From NCBI GenBank assembly GCA_024114885.1, contig CP099424.1:1798001-1862000 (forward strand): DNA of 64,000 nucleotides. Direction: 5' to 3'. Of the stretch, positions 1 to 12,959 are shown piece by piece (within the stretch, counting starts at the first letter, position 1; every line of letters starts with the position of its first letter). This DNA comes from Septoria linicola. Lineage: Eukaryota; Ascomycota; Dothideomycetes; Mycosphaerellales; Mycosphaerellaceae. A program made the translations under genes and the position numbers. The notes beneath the pieces were generated by a model, which saw only the letters and a list, made by a program, of their open reading frames with translations, had not been told where the DNA came from and did no database searches.

Positions 1-274
1 ATAAAACCTTCGTTTCCTCTTATCCCTATAGTTAGTATATATAGTCGGCGCCTATTATCCTTTTCACGTGCTTAGATACTTAAAATATATAGATTTTAGT
101 ATACCTATACCTATACTCCTATAGGTACCTACGTAGGTATACGCTCTAATCTATATTTTCTAGTTATAAGTACTACCTATTAAGCTTTAGTAGGTTACCT
201 CTCTAACCTATATCGATTACTAAGAATATAGGTTTAGACCTAACTCTACCTATACTAACCTATTCTAACGTCTA
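1..274 (-). mobile_element. hAT element end, copy a (truncated by window start)
   Basis: This 274-bp stretch is the exact-length reverse complement, apart from point changes, of 30582-30855, the left end of the large hAT element. It stops at a terminal sequence ending AACGTCTA and is followed by GTTTAAAT (275-282). The uninterrupted counterpart in B2 (8158-8165) reads GTTCGAAT, so those 8 bases fit a RIP-altered 8-bp TSD. The rest of this copy, including its other end, lies left of the window. Orientation is opposite to the copy at 30582-63788. The only CA and TG in the first 300 bases lie here, in a CACGTG at 65-70. Confidence 0.8.
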
Positions 275-282
275 GTTTAAAT

Positions 283-3200
283 TATAGAGGCGAATACTTA
301 ATAATTACCTATAGGAAGATTAGAGAGGCGGAGCTAGCTATCTAAGAACCTAGACCCTATAACGAGGTTATTTCCGATAAAGTAGACGACGAGCTTAGCG
401 AAGAGACGTACGTTATCTTAGCCGCTATTAATATAGTAGTAGAGAGAGCTCGTAATAAAGAAGCTATAGGGTAGCAGAAGCTAGATAACTATATTAGCGC
501 CTATACTCTTTATAAGCGAGTTACTAATAAGATTAAACTAGTAAATATAGATATTACTATAACTAATAGCTTAAACCCTAGCGGATTAAAAGACTAGCGA
601 CGGACTTATATTAAGAAAGAAGCGGCTATACTACCTAGTACTAGACCTTACGATAGTAAGTACTTAACTAAGAGATTCTTAGCGATCGAGCCTAGATTAT
701 AGCTTACGTCTAAATAGCTTATAAAGTTTAAACCTAGTATAGAACTACTACTAAAGGAGCTAGATTTATTATACTATATACTAAGGAACCGAGAAGCTAC
801 CTTTATATAGGACTTTACGTATTTAGGCTAAATTAATCCTAATATTACTCTACTATAGAAGATTTAGATAGTTCCTTACGAGCTATAGTAGTATCTAGGC
901 TTCAAGCTAAACCTATCTCTATAGTACGTCGTAGAAGACATACTAAGACAACGAATCTAAGCTAGAACTCTTAAGCTATACTATAGTACTTATCGAAATC
1001 TATACTTCCTTATTAGTAAGAAGATAGAGATAGATAAGCTAAAGAAGTATTAGTTAATTAACGTAGCTTAGAAGTTTAATCAAGTTACTATAAGAGATTC
1101 GAACTTACTACTCGACGCTAAGGGTTTCTCTAAGGACTTTACTAGTTACACGCTAGCCTTACTAGTTAATATCTTCTCTAGATATAATTAAATCCTACTT
1201 AATAAATTATATAGAGACCTTATAGGCTTCGACTTACTACTAGGACTATTATAGTAGACTACGTTACTATAAGGAGCTACGAATTCTATTACCTAGTTCG
1301 TTCGTATTATTAATTAAGTACTTATAGAGTATGTCTCGTATAAGATATAGCTATTCTTTAATAATATCGGTATTAAAGAGCCTAAGACGAAGTACGATAA
1401 TAAAAAGGTTAAACCTAGCCTCCGCTATTATATTATCGAATATATTATAGCTATAGACGACGTTCTCTATAATATAGAACGAGCTAATATAACTATAGCT
1501 TTTAATAAGCTATAGCTCTATTACAAATAACTAGTAATCGTTAGTTACCTTACTAGTATCGATAGTCGCTATCTAGACTTCGTAAGAGTAGCGAAGATTA
1601 AGAAATAGCCGACGCTAGAGAATAAGAAAGAGGTTCGAATCTTCCTCGGCGTAGTTATATACTACCGCGTCTAGGTTAAAGGTTTTACGATTATTTTTAC
1701 TCTATTATTTAAACTCTTATAGAAGGATACTAAGTTTTAATAGACTACTAAACACTAACTAGCTAAAGACGTCGTCTTAAAGGTACTAGTTTTAGCCCTA
1801 GCCCTAGTTACTCTTAACTATAGAGAAAAAGTAGGACTTATTATCGTAGGTATAGATTCGAGTAGTAAAGGTTAGGGATATACGCTTTCCTAATATAATC
1901 GAGACGAGCTACTTCTCTACTATCTAGTTCGATATAAGTCCGGCCTATTTAACCTAGTAGAAGTTAAATACGATACTAGAAAGCGTAAATACCTTAGTAT
2001 ACTAAAGGTTTTAAAGAAGCTAAAACTATAGCTATTTAGAGTATACTTCTAACTAGAGATTAATATAAATACTCTCGTTTACTAGCTTAATAAGGCTACC
2101 TCTAATTTACTAAATATAGTAATAACGCGCTAGCTAGTATAGATCTACCTCTTCGACTTTAACGTTATATATATTTCTAGTAAGAAGTATATAGCTCTAG
2201 ATTCGTTATTAAGAAAGCCTACTACGCTTAAAGATATAGAGGCTATAGAATAGGAAGAAGACGTAGATCTAATAATTAATAAACAATTCTTCGATATCTT
2301 TTATATTAACGCTTTCTCTATATAAGTAATTTAGAGCGAGCTACTTATAATTAATAGGATCTACTCTTAGGAGTTAATAAATATCGCTTTAGTACTTATA
2401 CGAATATAAAGACCTAAGAGAGTTTCTAATAATAAGTATAAGTAGTTAAGGAAGAAGTATTAGCTATTTTATATTAAGAATAACTAGCTCTAGCGCTAAG
2501 AGCGAGTAGCTAGACCTCTATAGCGAGTTATTAATAAACCTAAAGCGCGAGCTCGTATTATTAAGGTATACTATTATAAGAACGGTTATCGTAGCGCTAA
2601 GTAGACGTATAATCTTATCTAGAAACGATAGTAGTAGAATAGAGTCTAGGCTCAAATCTCGCTCGCTATTTAGTAATATACTATTTATAGTCTTTAGTAT
2701 AGACAATAGGTGCCTAGAGAACTATAGATCCTACTCTAAGTTATAGTTAGCTAGCGGTAGTATATTAATAGCTTATATATCTCGAAGAACTATTCGTTAA
2801 TAGTTATACGCGAATCTCTATCGCGCTAGCTAGAAGTACGTATATTCTAGTACCTAGTAAAGAGTATCTCCTTAGTATAGATAGTAAGGTTTATATAGAA
2901 AGAGATCTTTTACTAGTAGGGTACTACTATAGAAGTTATCCTCGATAACTATAAGACTAACCTTAGTAATATAGAGAAGCTACTACTATTATAGAGTATT
3001 AAATATATTAATATTTCGCTATACTACTCTTAGTCTAACGCTATCGTTAAAGTCGGCTATAAGACGATATTAGACGCTTACTTAAAGCTCTCTAATAGCG
3101 GCCTTTATACGATTCGTAACTATATTCTAGCGGTTCTATAGGTAGAGAGAACAATAATAGTCTCTATTACTAGCCTAATACTATTAGAGGTAATAATTAG

Positions 3201-3312
3201 GTAAGACGTAGTACTACTAATCGAGCTAGAATACTATACCTTCTAGATTATAGATTAGGGTAAGGTTAAGACTAGAGTAGAGCTTCTTACGATTCGAGCT
3301 TAAGCTCTAGAA
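283..3312 (+). pseudogene. B1 gypsy pol, 5' part (RT, RNase H, integrase), RIP-destroyed
   Basis: This is the base-layer copy of family B pol, collinear with 8166-11195 of B2. Reading through TAG/TAA shows a Ty3/gypsy reverse transcriptase (about 1080-1560). It contains a decayed LVDxFSxYxQ block, TTLPQGATNS, and an active-site block reading FFNNIGIKEPKT (about 1355-1390) where FLDDIGVKGPKT is expected. Both catalytic Asp codons have become AAT by RIP. An RNase H block follows (IIVGIDSSSKG, about 1840-1880), then a tether ending in SSKKYIALDSLLR. The integrase (about 2560-3250) keeps ILDN and a SNAIVKVG block where the catalytic Glu is expected. Its N-terminal coding part was removed from view by hAT copy a. 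It is interrupted after 3312 by C1 and resumes at 29734. Confidence 0.85.
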
Positions 3313-3484
3313 TATAAAAGAGGTATATAGTAATATATAGAGCGCCCTCCTAATAAGACTATTAGGATATCGTAAGACTAATTCTTACCTCCTTTTAGAT
3401 ATATACGTATACTATAATTATACCGTACGCTAAGCCTACGAGCCTAAGGCGGATCTTAGCCTTCGACCTTACCTAGCTCTTATA
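3313..3484 (-). repeat. C1 3' LTR (172 bp)
   Basis: It matches the reverse complement of the C2 LTRs (13319-13490, 19826-19997) and the other C1 LTR (29562-29733) over the same length. On the element strand it runs from TATAAGAGCTAGGTAAGG to CCTCTTTTATA. The ends are RIP-converted TG...CA borders (TA...TA). Confidence 0.88.
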
Positions 3485-3558
3485 ACTATCTCCTCTCTCT
3501 AAGAGAGCTACTCTTAGCGACAACTCTTACTTTATAGGTTATATTCTAGGCTACCTAT
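3485..3558 (-). other. C1 3' untranslated fragment with polypurine tract
   Basis: This fragment is collinear with the reverse complement of C2 19752-19825. It includes the purine tract (minus strand, AGAGAGAGGAGA next to the LTR) that would prime plus-strand synthesis. It is broken at 3558 by insertion of B2, with CTAT as TSD at 3555-3558 and 23324-23327. Confidence 0.75.
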
Positions 3559-3838
3559 TAGTAAGGTAAAGGCCTACCTACATACTATGCTTAGTAGTTT
3601 TAGTATAAAAGTAAGGTAGTAGCTCGTTTCTAAGATAGTAATGTTTACTCTACTTAATTAATTTAATATCCTACGGTCCTAGTATAAGGCTCTTAGTCCT
3701 AGAGCGGCTATTTTGAGCTCGTTACTACTATTTAATTAACGTATTATAAGACTATTACTATCCGAATAGGTCTTATTCTATAGCGACTACTCTTATACCT
3801 ACCTAGGGGGTTAGTATTAGGGTAGTTATTATCTATTA
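3559..3838 (+). repeat. B2 5' LTR (280 bp)
   Basis: It begins TAGTAAGGTAAAGGCCTACC and ends GTTATTATCTATTA. The same 280-bp unit is found at 23044-23323, and reversed at 32223-32502 and 45190-45469. The borders fit TG...CA ends converted to TA...TA. Confidence 0.92.
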
Positions 3839-3858
3839 ATAGAGCCGAAGGTAGGGCT
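3839..3858 (+). other. Candidate primer-binding site of B2
   Basis: Directly after the LTR the sequence is ATAGAGCCGAAGGTAGGG. B3 has the same site (reverse complement of 45172-45189), and family D has a similar GGAGCCGAAGATAG right after its own 5' LTR. The position and the sharing between families suggest a tRNA primer site. I could not match it to a specific tRNA, and RIP obscures the expected TGG start. Confidence 0.35.
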
Positions 3859-4550
3859 ATCTCTTCTCTCTTACGCTAGAACTAGAAGCGTAGAGGGTAG
3901 ATAGTAGCCTTAAAGCGAGAACTAACATACTATAAACATTAGTAAGAGGCCTAAAGGAGCCTACGTAAGAGGCGACTTAAAGGGCTATAATAATATAGAA
4001 GCCCCTAGAATAAGAATATCGCTCTAATCTAGAAAAGTTATAAACCTCTAGTACCTCTTAGTACAGATCTATTTAGTAATTGTCGTATAGATAGCGAGGC
4101 GACTTACTATATTAGAGATTTACTTAGAGTCTCTATACCTATAATAGTCTTCGATTAGACTCTAGTTTAGCGTGAAAACGCTCTCGTTTAGATAGCGTAG
4201 AGGCTATAGGATAGGCTAGACCTATCTAGGTAATCTCGTATCCCCTAGTACATAGATTACTTAGAATAAGCCCTAGTACGGCGTTAGACGCTAATCGTTT
4301 AGCTAAGGACACTAATTATATCTAAGGCTCCGGACCCGGTATATAGTATAGGCTAACGTAATATTGTACTACTATAGTTACTTAGCGAATTACTCGAAGA
4401 AGTAAGACGGACGCGCCTAGCTATAAACGGTCGAACTATACGATACGATATACCTTACTTATTAGGTATAAATAATATAGCTCTAGTATTATAAAGAAAA
4501 GTTTAACGTTTACCTTCTAACGGCTAATAAAATTTTAGACTCTTGTTTTT
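3859..4550 (+). other. B2 5' leader, non-coding
   Basis: About 700 bp between the candidate primer site and the first palindrome. It is collinear with the reverse complement of B3 44476-45170. I see no family-recognisable reading frame in it. It probably served as the untranslated leader. Confidence 0.6.
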
Positions 4551-4575
4551 TAGTTATCGTTTTAAACGATAACTA
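4551..4575. repeat. Palindrome P1 of B2 (25 bp, perfect)
   Basis: The arms TAGTTATCGTTT and AAACGATAACTA surround a single T, giving perfect 12-bp arms. It sits between leader and gag. Related sites are P2 (7687), P3 (12643) and P4 (22897) in B2, and four more at matching places in B3. Whatever its role, its position is conserved at gene boundaries. Confidence 0.9.
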
Positions 4576-4775
4576 TATTTTATTTAAAAACCTAATTAAG
4601 GAGAGTATAATATACTCTTAGAACACCTTCGAACGAGCTCTATAAGTGAATTAGTATCTATTAGCTAGCCTAAAACACTAGATAGTAGCTTATCTAACCT
4701 ACTTAATAAGCAAATTCGAAGATTACTAGTAAAGCTACTACTCGCTTTTACTTTATTCTCTCTACTAGACAACGA

Positions 4776-7620
4776 TATGTGTATAGAAGTAGAGGACTAA
4801 GGAGGTACTAACCTTAACCCTAACGCTAATATCTTTTAAGGACCGAGCTTAGAAGGTAGACTATCTATAGCGTAGTTCTAGCTACTTATAGAGACTATCT
4901 AAGTAACCTAAAGCTAGAAGGTAATTATCGCTTAGGTTCTACTACTACCTAGCTCAGACTAGAATCTCTTCTTTAATAAGGAGAACGTAACCGAGTATAT
5001 TAAGCGCTTTAAAGTACTATATAGGAACTACGCTATTTTACTTATTAATAATAATAAGTAGCTTTATAAGAAGTTACTTACTTAGGTTATAGTTGTCTAA
5101 CGTAGACGATACTAGCGCCTTAATAGTTTCTATAATCGAAACTATACTAAGTTCAAGGAGTCGATTATTAAGGAATACTAAAAGTATAATAATATATATA
5201 TACTCGGAAACTACTACTATATAGAGAACCTTTATAAGGTTAACTATAGCGAGGACGATAATCTCTTAGAATACTTAAGGTAGTTTATACTCTACTCTAA
5301 TACTATACCTACTTCGTATATAGATAAGCGTTCTCGTACTCTTCTATTCGTACGAGGCCTTCTATTTCGTTTTAGTAAGAGACTCTAGGCCTATCTTAGG
5401 TTAGACCTTAATAATAGTAACTTAGATTATAGTAAGCTCTTAAAGATAGCCTAGCGTTAGATTAATAGTAATAAGGACTTTAAAACAGAAGTATATAACG
5501 AAAGTAGTAGAGATGTCTAGTAGTTATATAAAGTAGTAAAGAAGTCCGCTCTAAGACTAAACTCTAAGTTCAAGGCTAGAGAAATAGTAGTCCGTAAGAG
5601 CCGTAAACTAGTAAGCGTCGATAATATTACTACTAGTATATAAGACCTCGTAATTACTACGATTCGTCGACTCGAAAAAGGAGGCCTATAGCTACTACGC
5701 TCGTCGATAGGATAGTAGGCGAAGTCTTACGACTACGACTATCTGTATATTCTAAGTCCTATTTATAGCTAGGAGATTTCGATTAATTTAGCTACGATAG
5801 ATAACGAGTTAATAATTAAGGCCTATATAGCGATCGCTCTAAAGATTTTAGGTTATTAGATATATAGGCTCGAAGGCTATATAGCTACAAACTACGAGTA
5901 CCTATAGTAGTTCGAGACTAAGGGCTTAATATATAGAGATCTAAAGACTAGTATTATATACTATAGGACGCCTCGCCTAGGTATAGAAAAGATATAGTAC
6001 TACTAGGACAAGGAACTACTAAAGCTATTCGTATTAATAGGAGTATTAGAGTAGCGCTATAGGAAGATTAATCTTAAAAATATAGATCGTTTATTAACGC
6101 TAAGAGCGAGCTAGTAGAGGATAGCGAACAAGGTAGCTAGTATCGATAGTCCTATTAATATCGGCTAAGTCGCTTCTATTACGTAGGAAGATTAGAACGA
6201 TCTAATTAGCGCCTACGTAGCTAAAGATAGCGTAAAGATAAAGTAGAACCTAAACTCTTCTTATCTAGTTAGAGGATAGCTAATAGGAGTATAGAAGCGA
6301 ATTACGACCTAGGCTATAGCTATAAGAACCTACGCTTATCGTTACTCTTATATTAAAGAGGTTAAAGATAAAAACTAGCTAGCTCCTTACCTTATAGATA
6401 TAGGAGAGTTAGAGGATTCTTAAACTTAGAGACGTAATAACGATAAGATCGAGGATAAGTAGATATACGACTACCTAAACGGTCTACTAGTTCTAGTCGC
6501 TCCTACGTATACTTAAAAGTAGAAGAAGGCTAAGGAGCCTCTAAAGACTAAGCGTATAGATAACTACCTTCGAGCTACGTACGCTAATAATAACGCTAAC
6601 GTCTTCTAGATAGACAAAATACTCGAATCTAAGGTCTAGTTAAGTTTAGCGAAGATTATTCTCTATAGCGAGCGAGCGTCGTATTCTTTATAGAGTCGTG
6701 TTCTAAACGATATAGATCTATATAAGAAGCTTAATAAGCTCTATATAAAGAAGCGTATAGATAGAGGTAGCGGAGCTAAGATTAGCGTATATTCCTTATT
6801 ATCTAAAGCCTTCTACGATATAGTAGAGGAGCTAATAAAAGCTGTTTTAGCGACCGATATTAAAGCCTTCTAGGCTACTACTATAGCGATTAATATAGTG
6901 AAACCTAGGCCTACTTCCGAGCTTTACGAGTAGATAGATAATATCCTTCTATTATTTAATAATATCTATTAGATTATTCTAAGTATCTACGTACCTATAA
7001 AGTACGGCTCTCGAATAATAGCTTACGAGTCTTTAATCGACGAGGAGGCTAAGTTAATAATTATACTAATCGAACATGTTCGAAAGCTTCAAGTCGGTAT
7101 AACCTCTCTTAGTAATATTACTATAGAAGGAGTTAGAGGTAAGGTTACTTTCGTTAGGTACTACCTAGAGGTATTAATCGACACCTTTAGCGTAAGAGTT
7201 ATAATACTATTTCTAGTCTTACTAGCGAATAGCCCGATCTTACTTAGCTGGCTATAGGTACGACGGGTACGCCTAGCTTCTAAGAACTACGATAATAGCT
7301 CTTAGAAGAGCTTAATTAGTACTCTAGACAGCCGTATTATTATATTTACTAGTTTTAATAGCTGTAGTAATATACGTACTATAGAACAAGTCCTAGGAAA
7401 AGCTAGAGTACTAAGGAACTAGCTCTAGTCGATAGCACGAGTTTAGTAGAGGCTCTAATACTTTTATCGCGTCTAGATTCTATAGAAGTCGGTGTCCGAA
7501 CTCTAACTTTCGGTAATTATTAGCTAAAGAATATAGGGTATACTATCGAGGACTCTAGATCTTATAATAGCGAGGAGTAGAGAGAGGGATTATAAGCTTT
7601 TCAAGCTTCTACTACCCTTT
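4776..7620 (+). pseudogene. B2 gag-protease, RIP-destroyed
   Basis: A frame broken only by TAG/TAA runs from about 4776, near a surviving ATG at 4780. The capsid-like part reads FFNKENVTEYIKRFKVLYRN (about 4970-5030), typical of fungal gypsy gag. A zinc knuckle lies at about 5854-5895. After undoing RIP it fits C-x2-C-x4-H-x4-C, spaced Y-x-I-Y-RLEG-Y-IATN-Y, with all Cys and His codons now Tyr. Further on, ESLIDEEAKL (about 7030-7060) is a decayed retropepsin ALIDxGA-type motif. The frame continues to about 7600, just before palindrome P2. The B3 copy is at about 41390-44250 on the minus strand. Confidence 0.75.
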
Positions 7621-7686
7621 CCGTATAAGGTTTAGTAGTTAGAGGTGAAAACTCTACTTAGAGAGGTTAGCTAGCGAAACATTCTA

Positions 7687-7711
7687 TAGTTACCTTTTTA
7701 AATAATAATTA
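7687..7711. repeat. Palindrome P2 of B2 (25 bp, degenerate)
   Basis: TAGTTACCTTTTTAAATAATAATTA is split as arms TAGTTACCTTTT and AAATAATAATTA. It aligns to P1 with RIP-type and other changes. It lies between gag-protease and pol, and matches B3 41310-41334. Confidence 0.8.
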
Positions 7712-7719
7712 CGTTATAC

Positions 7720-10700
7720 CTCCTATACTATACTTTAAACTATACTAGTAGTATAGATAGATAAGCGATTAGTACTAGTGTTCGTTTACGGTTACTAATA
7801 GCCCTAAACTCCTAGAGAATCAAGTCTTTAACTACCTTACGTAGTAGTTGTCGTATATAAAGGTAATCTACTTCGAGGACTATTTTATAGTAGACTTAAT
7901 TAGATAAAGCACCTCTCTACGATAGTAGCTCGAACTATTAAGATAGGTTAATTATAGCTAGACTTAAACATAGTATAACTATCTCGTAGTAGTAGCTATC
8001 GAAGGTAATATCGCTAAATTTAGCTAAAATAATCGACTTAAGAAGCTTTTACTAGCTACTAGCGAAGCTAAGCTAGCTTATACTAACGAGCGAGACTTAT
8101 ACTAGGGTATTAGGTATAGTTTTAAAAAGGCTATACTAGTATCTTAGTCGAGCTAGGGTTCGAATTATAGAAGCGAATACTTAATAATTACCTATAGGAA
8201 GCTTAGAGAGGCGAAGCTAGCTGTCTAAGAACCTAGACCCTACGACGAGGTTATTTCTAATAAAGTAGACGACGAGCTTAGCGAAGAAACGTACGTTATC
8301 TTAGCCGCTATTAATATAGTAGTAGAGAGAGCTCGTAATAAAGAAGCTATAGGGTAGTAGAAGCTAGATAATTATATTAGCGCCTATACTCTTTATAAGC
8401 GAGTTACTAATAAGATTAAACTAGTAAATACTAATATTACTATAACTAACAGCTTAAACCCTAGCGGATTAAAAGACTAGCGACGGACTTATATTAAGAA
8501 GGAAGCGGCTATACTACCTAGTACTAGACCTTACGATAGTAAGTACCTAACTAAGAGGTTCTCGACGATCGAGCCTAGATTACGCCTAACGCCTAAACGG
8601 CTTATAAAGTTCAAACCTAGTATAGAACTACTACTAAAGGAGCTAGATTTATTATACTATATACTAAGGAATCGAGAAGCTACCTTTATATAGAACTTTA
8701 CGTATTTAGGCCGAATTAATCCTAATATTACTCTACTATAGAAGATCTAGACAGTTCCTTACGAGCTATAGTAGTATCTAGGCTTTAAGCTAAACTTATC
8801 TCTATAGTACGTCGTAGAAGATATACTAAGACAACGAATCTAAGCTAGAACTCTTAAGCTATACTATAGTACTTATCGAAACCTATACTTCCTTATTAGT
8901 AAGAAGATAGAGGTAGGTAAGCCTAAGAAGTATTAGTTAATTAACGTAGCTTAGAAGTTTAATCAAGTTACTATAAGAGATTCGAACTTACTACTCGACG
9001 CTAAGGGTTTCTCTAAGGACTTTACTAGTTACGCGCTAGCCTCGTTAGTTAATATCTTCTCTAGATATAACTAAATCCTACTTAATAAATCGTATAGAGA
9101 CCTTATAGGCTTTAATTTACTACTAGGCCTATTACGGTAGACTACGTTACTATAAGGAGCTACGAATTCTATTACCTAGTTCGTTCGTATTATTAATCAA
9201 GTACTTATAGAGTATGTCTCGTATAAGGCACGGCCGTTCCTTAATAATATCGGTATTAAAGAGCCTAAGACGAAGTACGATAGTAAAGAGGTTAAACCTA
9301 GCCTCTACTATTACGTTATTAAACATATTATAGCTATAGACGACGTTCTCTATAATATAGAACGAGCTAATATAACCGTGGCTTTTAATAAGCTATAGCT
9401 CTATTACGAATAACTAGTAATCGTTAGTTACCTTACTAGTATCGATAGTCGCTATCTAGACTTCGTAAGAGTAGCGAAGATTAAGAAATAGCCGACCTTA
9501 GAGAATTAGAAGGAGGTTCGAATCTTCCTTAGCGTAGTTACGTACTACTACGTCTAGGTTAAAGGTTTTACGATTATCCTTACTCTACTATTTAAACTCT
9601 TATAGAAGGATACTAAGTTTTAATAGACTACCGAATACTAACTAGCTAAAGACGTCGTCTTAAAGGTACTAGTTTCAGCCCTAGCTCTAGTTACTCTTAA
9701 CTATAGAGAAGGAGTAGGACTTATTATCGTAGGCGTAGATTCGAGTAGTAAAGGTTAGAGATATACGCTTTCCTAATATAATCGAGACGAGCTACTTCTC
9801 TACTATTTAGTCTAATATAAGTCCGGCCTATTTAACCTAGTAGAGGTTAAGTATAATACTAGAAAGCGCGAATACCTTAGTATACTAAAGGTATTAAAGA
9901 AGCTAAAACTATAGCTGTTTAGAGTATACTTCTAACTAGAGATTAATATAAATACTCTCGTTTACTAGCTTAATAAAGCTACCTCTAATTTGCTAAATAT
10001 AGTAATAACGCGCTAGCTAGTATAGATCTACCTCTTCGACTTTAACGTTATATATATTCCTAGTAAGAAGTATATAGCTCTAGATTCGTTATTAAGGAAG
10101 CCTACTACGCCTAAAGATATAGAGGCTATAGAATAGGAAGAAGACGTAGATCTAATAATTAACGAGCAATTCTTCGATACCTTTTACGTTAACGCTTTCT
10201 CTATATAGGTAATTTAGAGCGAGCTACCTATAATTAATAGAATCTACTCTTAGGAGTTAATAAATATCGCTTTCGTGCTTATACGAATATAAAGATCTAA
10301 GAAAGTTTCTAATAACGAGTATAAGTAGTTAAGGAAGAAGTATCAGCTATTTTATATTAAGAATAACTAGCTCTAGCGCTAAGAGCGAGTAGCTAGACCC
10401 CTATAGCGAGTTATTAACGAACCTAAAGCGCGAGCTCGTATTATTAAGGTATACTATTATAAGAACGGTTACTATAGCGCTAAATAGACGTATAATCTTA
10501 TCTAGAAACGATAGTAGTAGGATAGAGTTTAGGCTTAGATTTCGCTCGCTATTCGATAATATACTATTTATAGTCTTTAGTATAGGAGATAGGTACCTAG
10601 AGAACTATAGATCCCGCTCTAAGTTATAGTTAGCTAGAGGTAGTATATCGACGGCTTGTATATCTCGAAGAACTATTCGTTAATAGTTATACGCGAGTCT

Positions 10701-11700
10701 CTATCGCGCTAGCTAGAAGTACGTATATTCTAGTACCTAGTAAAGAGTATCTCCTTAGTATAGATAGTAAGGTTTATATAGGAAGAGATCTTTTACTAGT
10801 AGGGTGCCGCTATAGAAGTTATTCTCGACAACTATAAGACTAACCTTAGTAACGTAGAGAAGCTACTACTATCGTATAGTATTAAACGTATTAATATTTC
10901 GCTATACTACCCTTAGTCTAACGCTATCGTTAAAGTCAGCTATAAGACAATATTAGACGCTTACTTAAAGCTCTCTAATAGTAGTTTTTATACGATTCGT
11001 AACTATATTCTAGTAGTACTATAGGTAGAGAGAACGATAATAGTCTCTACTACTAGCCTAATACCGTTAGAGGTAATAATTAGGCGTGACGTAGTACTAC
11101 TAATCGAGCTAGAACACTATACCTTCTAGATTATAGATTAAGGCAAGATTAAGACTAGAGTAGAGCTTCTTACGATTCGAGCTTAAGCCCTAGAAGCTAT
11201 AGAAACGACTATAGAAGAAGGACGACTACGTTAATAGCGTCTCTAAGAATAGAATAAGGCGTACTTCGATAAATATCGCTATATAGACCTTACTATACTA
11301 AAGGAAGGAGATCTCGTATTAGTATACTACTCTAAGTTAAAAACTAGCTTCTTCTATAAGCTTACGTTTAGGTAGGAAGGCCTTTTTAGAGTATCTAAAA
11401 TATTATAGAGAGGTATATCGTATAAGCTTAAGGAACTAGATAGCTCTAAATAGGAGTATATCTATAAAAGAATAGATCTTAAGAAATATACCTTTCTATA
11501 AGAAAACCTAAAGCTAGTTCTAGATTAGGTTAAACTAGAAGAAGTACCGCTACCGATAGAGAAGGTTATAGAACTAGGCCTTCTACCTAGGTATAAGTAT
11601 CTATAGATCTTTATTAGTAAGCTATTAGTAATAACTTAAGAAGAACAGGAGAGTTATATACGCTAGCTACTAATAGAGCTTAAAGAAGAAGTAGAAGACT
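7720..11700 (+). pseudogene. B2 gypsy pol (RT, RNase H, integrase), RIP-destroyed
   Basis: This is the best copy of the family B pol, aligned with B1 (283-3312 plus 29734-30220) and B3 (reverse, about 37300-41290). The RT active-site block is at about 9238-9270 (FLNNIGIKEPKT, from FLDDIGVKGPKT). An RNase H IIVGVDSSSKG block is at about 9725-9765. The integrase spans about 10440-11190, with HHCC-like and ILDN...SNAIVKV blocks. After 11195 a C-terminal module reads YFDKYRYIDLTIL then GDLVLVYYSKLK, the usual post-integrase GDLVL motif. The protease is not in this frame but in the upstream gag frame. B2 retains slightly fewer RIP changes than B1 in several blocks. Confidence 0.85.
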
Positions 11701-12642
11701 TAGTAAGCTAAAGGCTAAAGCTAGCCTAGTAGAGCTAAAGATTTAGAAATTCGATAGGCGATACTTAATTAGAGATATAAGCTAAGATCTAGCTACTAAA
11801 GCCTAGCCTCTACTATAAAAGAGCTAATCTTCCTAAGATCGTACTATCCTAAGCGCTTCTTTTATTCCTAGAGCTACTATCGAGCTCTAATCTAAGCCTC
11901 CTAAGCTTCTTATTTACTAGATTAGTAGAAATCTAGCTAATCCTAACTATCTCGACGCTGTTTTCTATAGCTAAGATAAGTATCTATATAGCTAGTTACT
12001 CTCCTAAGCTTAACTTTTAAGTATAGATTCTATATCTACTAGTTAACCTACTATCCTACTCCTTTTTCTAAGTCCTAAGCCTACTATCGCTATAAAAGTT
12101 AGCTATCTCGAGCTACTTTCTACTACTAGGTCTTAAAAATCTAAGCTAGACCTATACTCCTAAAGCTCTTTTCTACTAGCGATTTCTAAGGTTAGTACTA
12201 TAATCTGCCTTCCTAGAGCCCTTTTCTATCGCTAATCGAAGAAGGGAGATAAGAGTTATCTATCCTAAAAGTCTTTTTACTACTAATTTTCGTCTAACTA
12301 AAGGAATCGCTAAAAATATTAGTTTCTAATAGAGAATTCTTAAAGTTTAAGGTTTTTAGTCTATATAAAGGTAGAGAAGCTTGAATCCTTAGTAATAACG
12401 GCTCTAATAGCTCCTTTCTAGCTATTAATTATAGCGCTAGTAGTCTCTTACGATATAGAAAGCGCGATCTAGTAAGTCGACTAGGTATATGAAAAATAAG
12501 GCTCTTTTAAGTTAGTAGGAGTAACGACGATAGTATCTAAGTCTTAGTCCTTATTAGCGATAGTAAGGTATATACTATAGTAGTTAGTAGTAGCGTTAGT
12601 AGTATACGACGGCTACGGAAGCGTTAAGGTAAAGTAAACTTT
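11700..12642 (+). other. B2 pol-ORF3 spacer with tandem-repeat region
   Basis: This is non-coding by eye. It includes a segment around 11840-11910 built on the unit CTTCTTTTATTCCTAGAGCT followed by ACTATCGAGCTCTAATC. One main unit is present here. About three variant units occur in B1 (30385-30573) and about three in B3 (about 36990-37170, reversed). This copy-number difference accounts for much of the roughly 166-bp length difference between B2 and B3. Confidence 0.65.
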
Positions 12643-12667
12643 TAGTTATCTTTTTAAATAATAACTA
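12643..12667. repeat. Palindrome P3 of B2 (25 bp)
   Basis: The arms TAGTTATCTTTT and AAATAATAACTA surround one T. Flanking TTT and AAA extend the dyad to about 31 bp. It lies between pol and ORF3 and is matched by B3 36203-36227, where the left arm is TAGTTATCGTTT. Confidence 0.87.
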
Positions 12668-12959
12668 AAACCTTATATAACTAAGCCCTACGTATAGACC
12701 TCTAATCCTAATAGTAGTTACGCTACTACGATAAAGTATATAATTAGACTACTTTTACGCTCTAAACGATCTCTTCTTCCTTATTAACTATTAATTAGTT
12801 ACTATAGAGCCTTACTTCTATTAAGTTCGATTCTTATCTTTCGTTACTACCTAGTAACGCTATATAGCTATTTATATACGTGAGTAGTAACTAATATAAT
12901 AGAAAACTCTATAACTAGTTACGCGCCCGACTCTCCTCGCTATTTAAGTTACTCGTTAT

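Noticed and set aside
2518..2706. A 62-codon open frame on the minus strand
   Set aside because: It lies opposite the integrase region of B1 pol, has no counterpart role in B2 or B3, and is explained by chance lack of stops on the antisense strand.
4551..4575. The palindromes as LTR-LTR junctions or transposon ends
   Set aside because: The B LTRs have different borders (TAGTAAGG...CTATTA) and no TSD surrounds the palindromes. Both B copies carry them at the same internal places.
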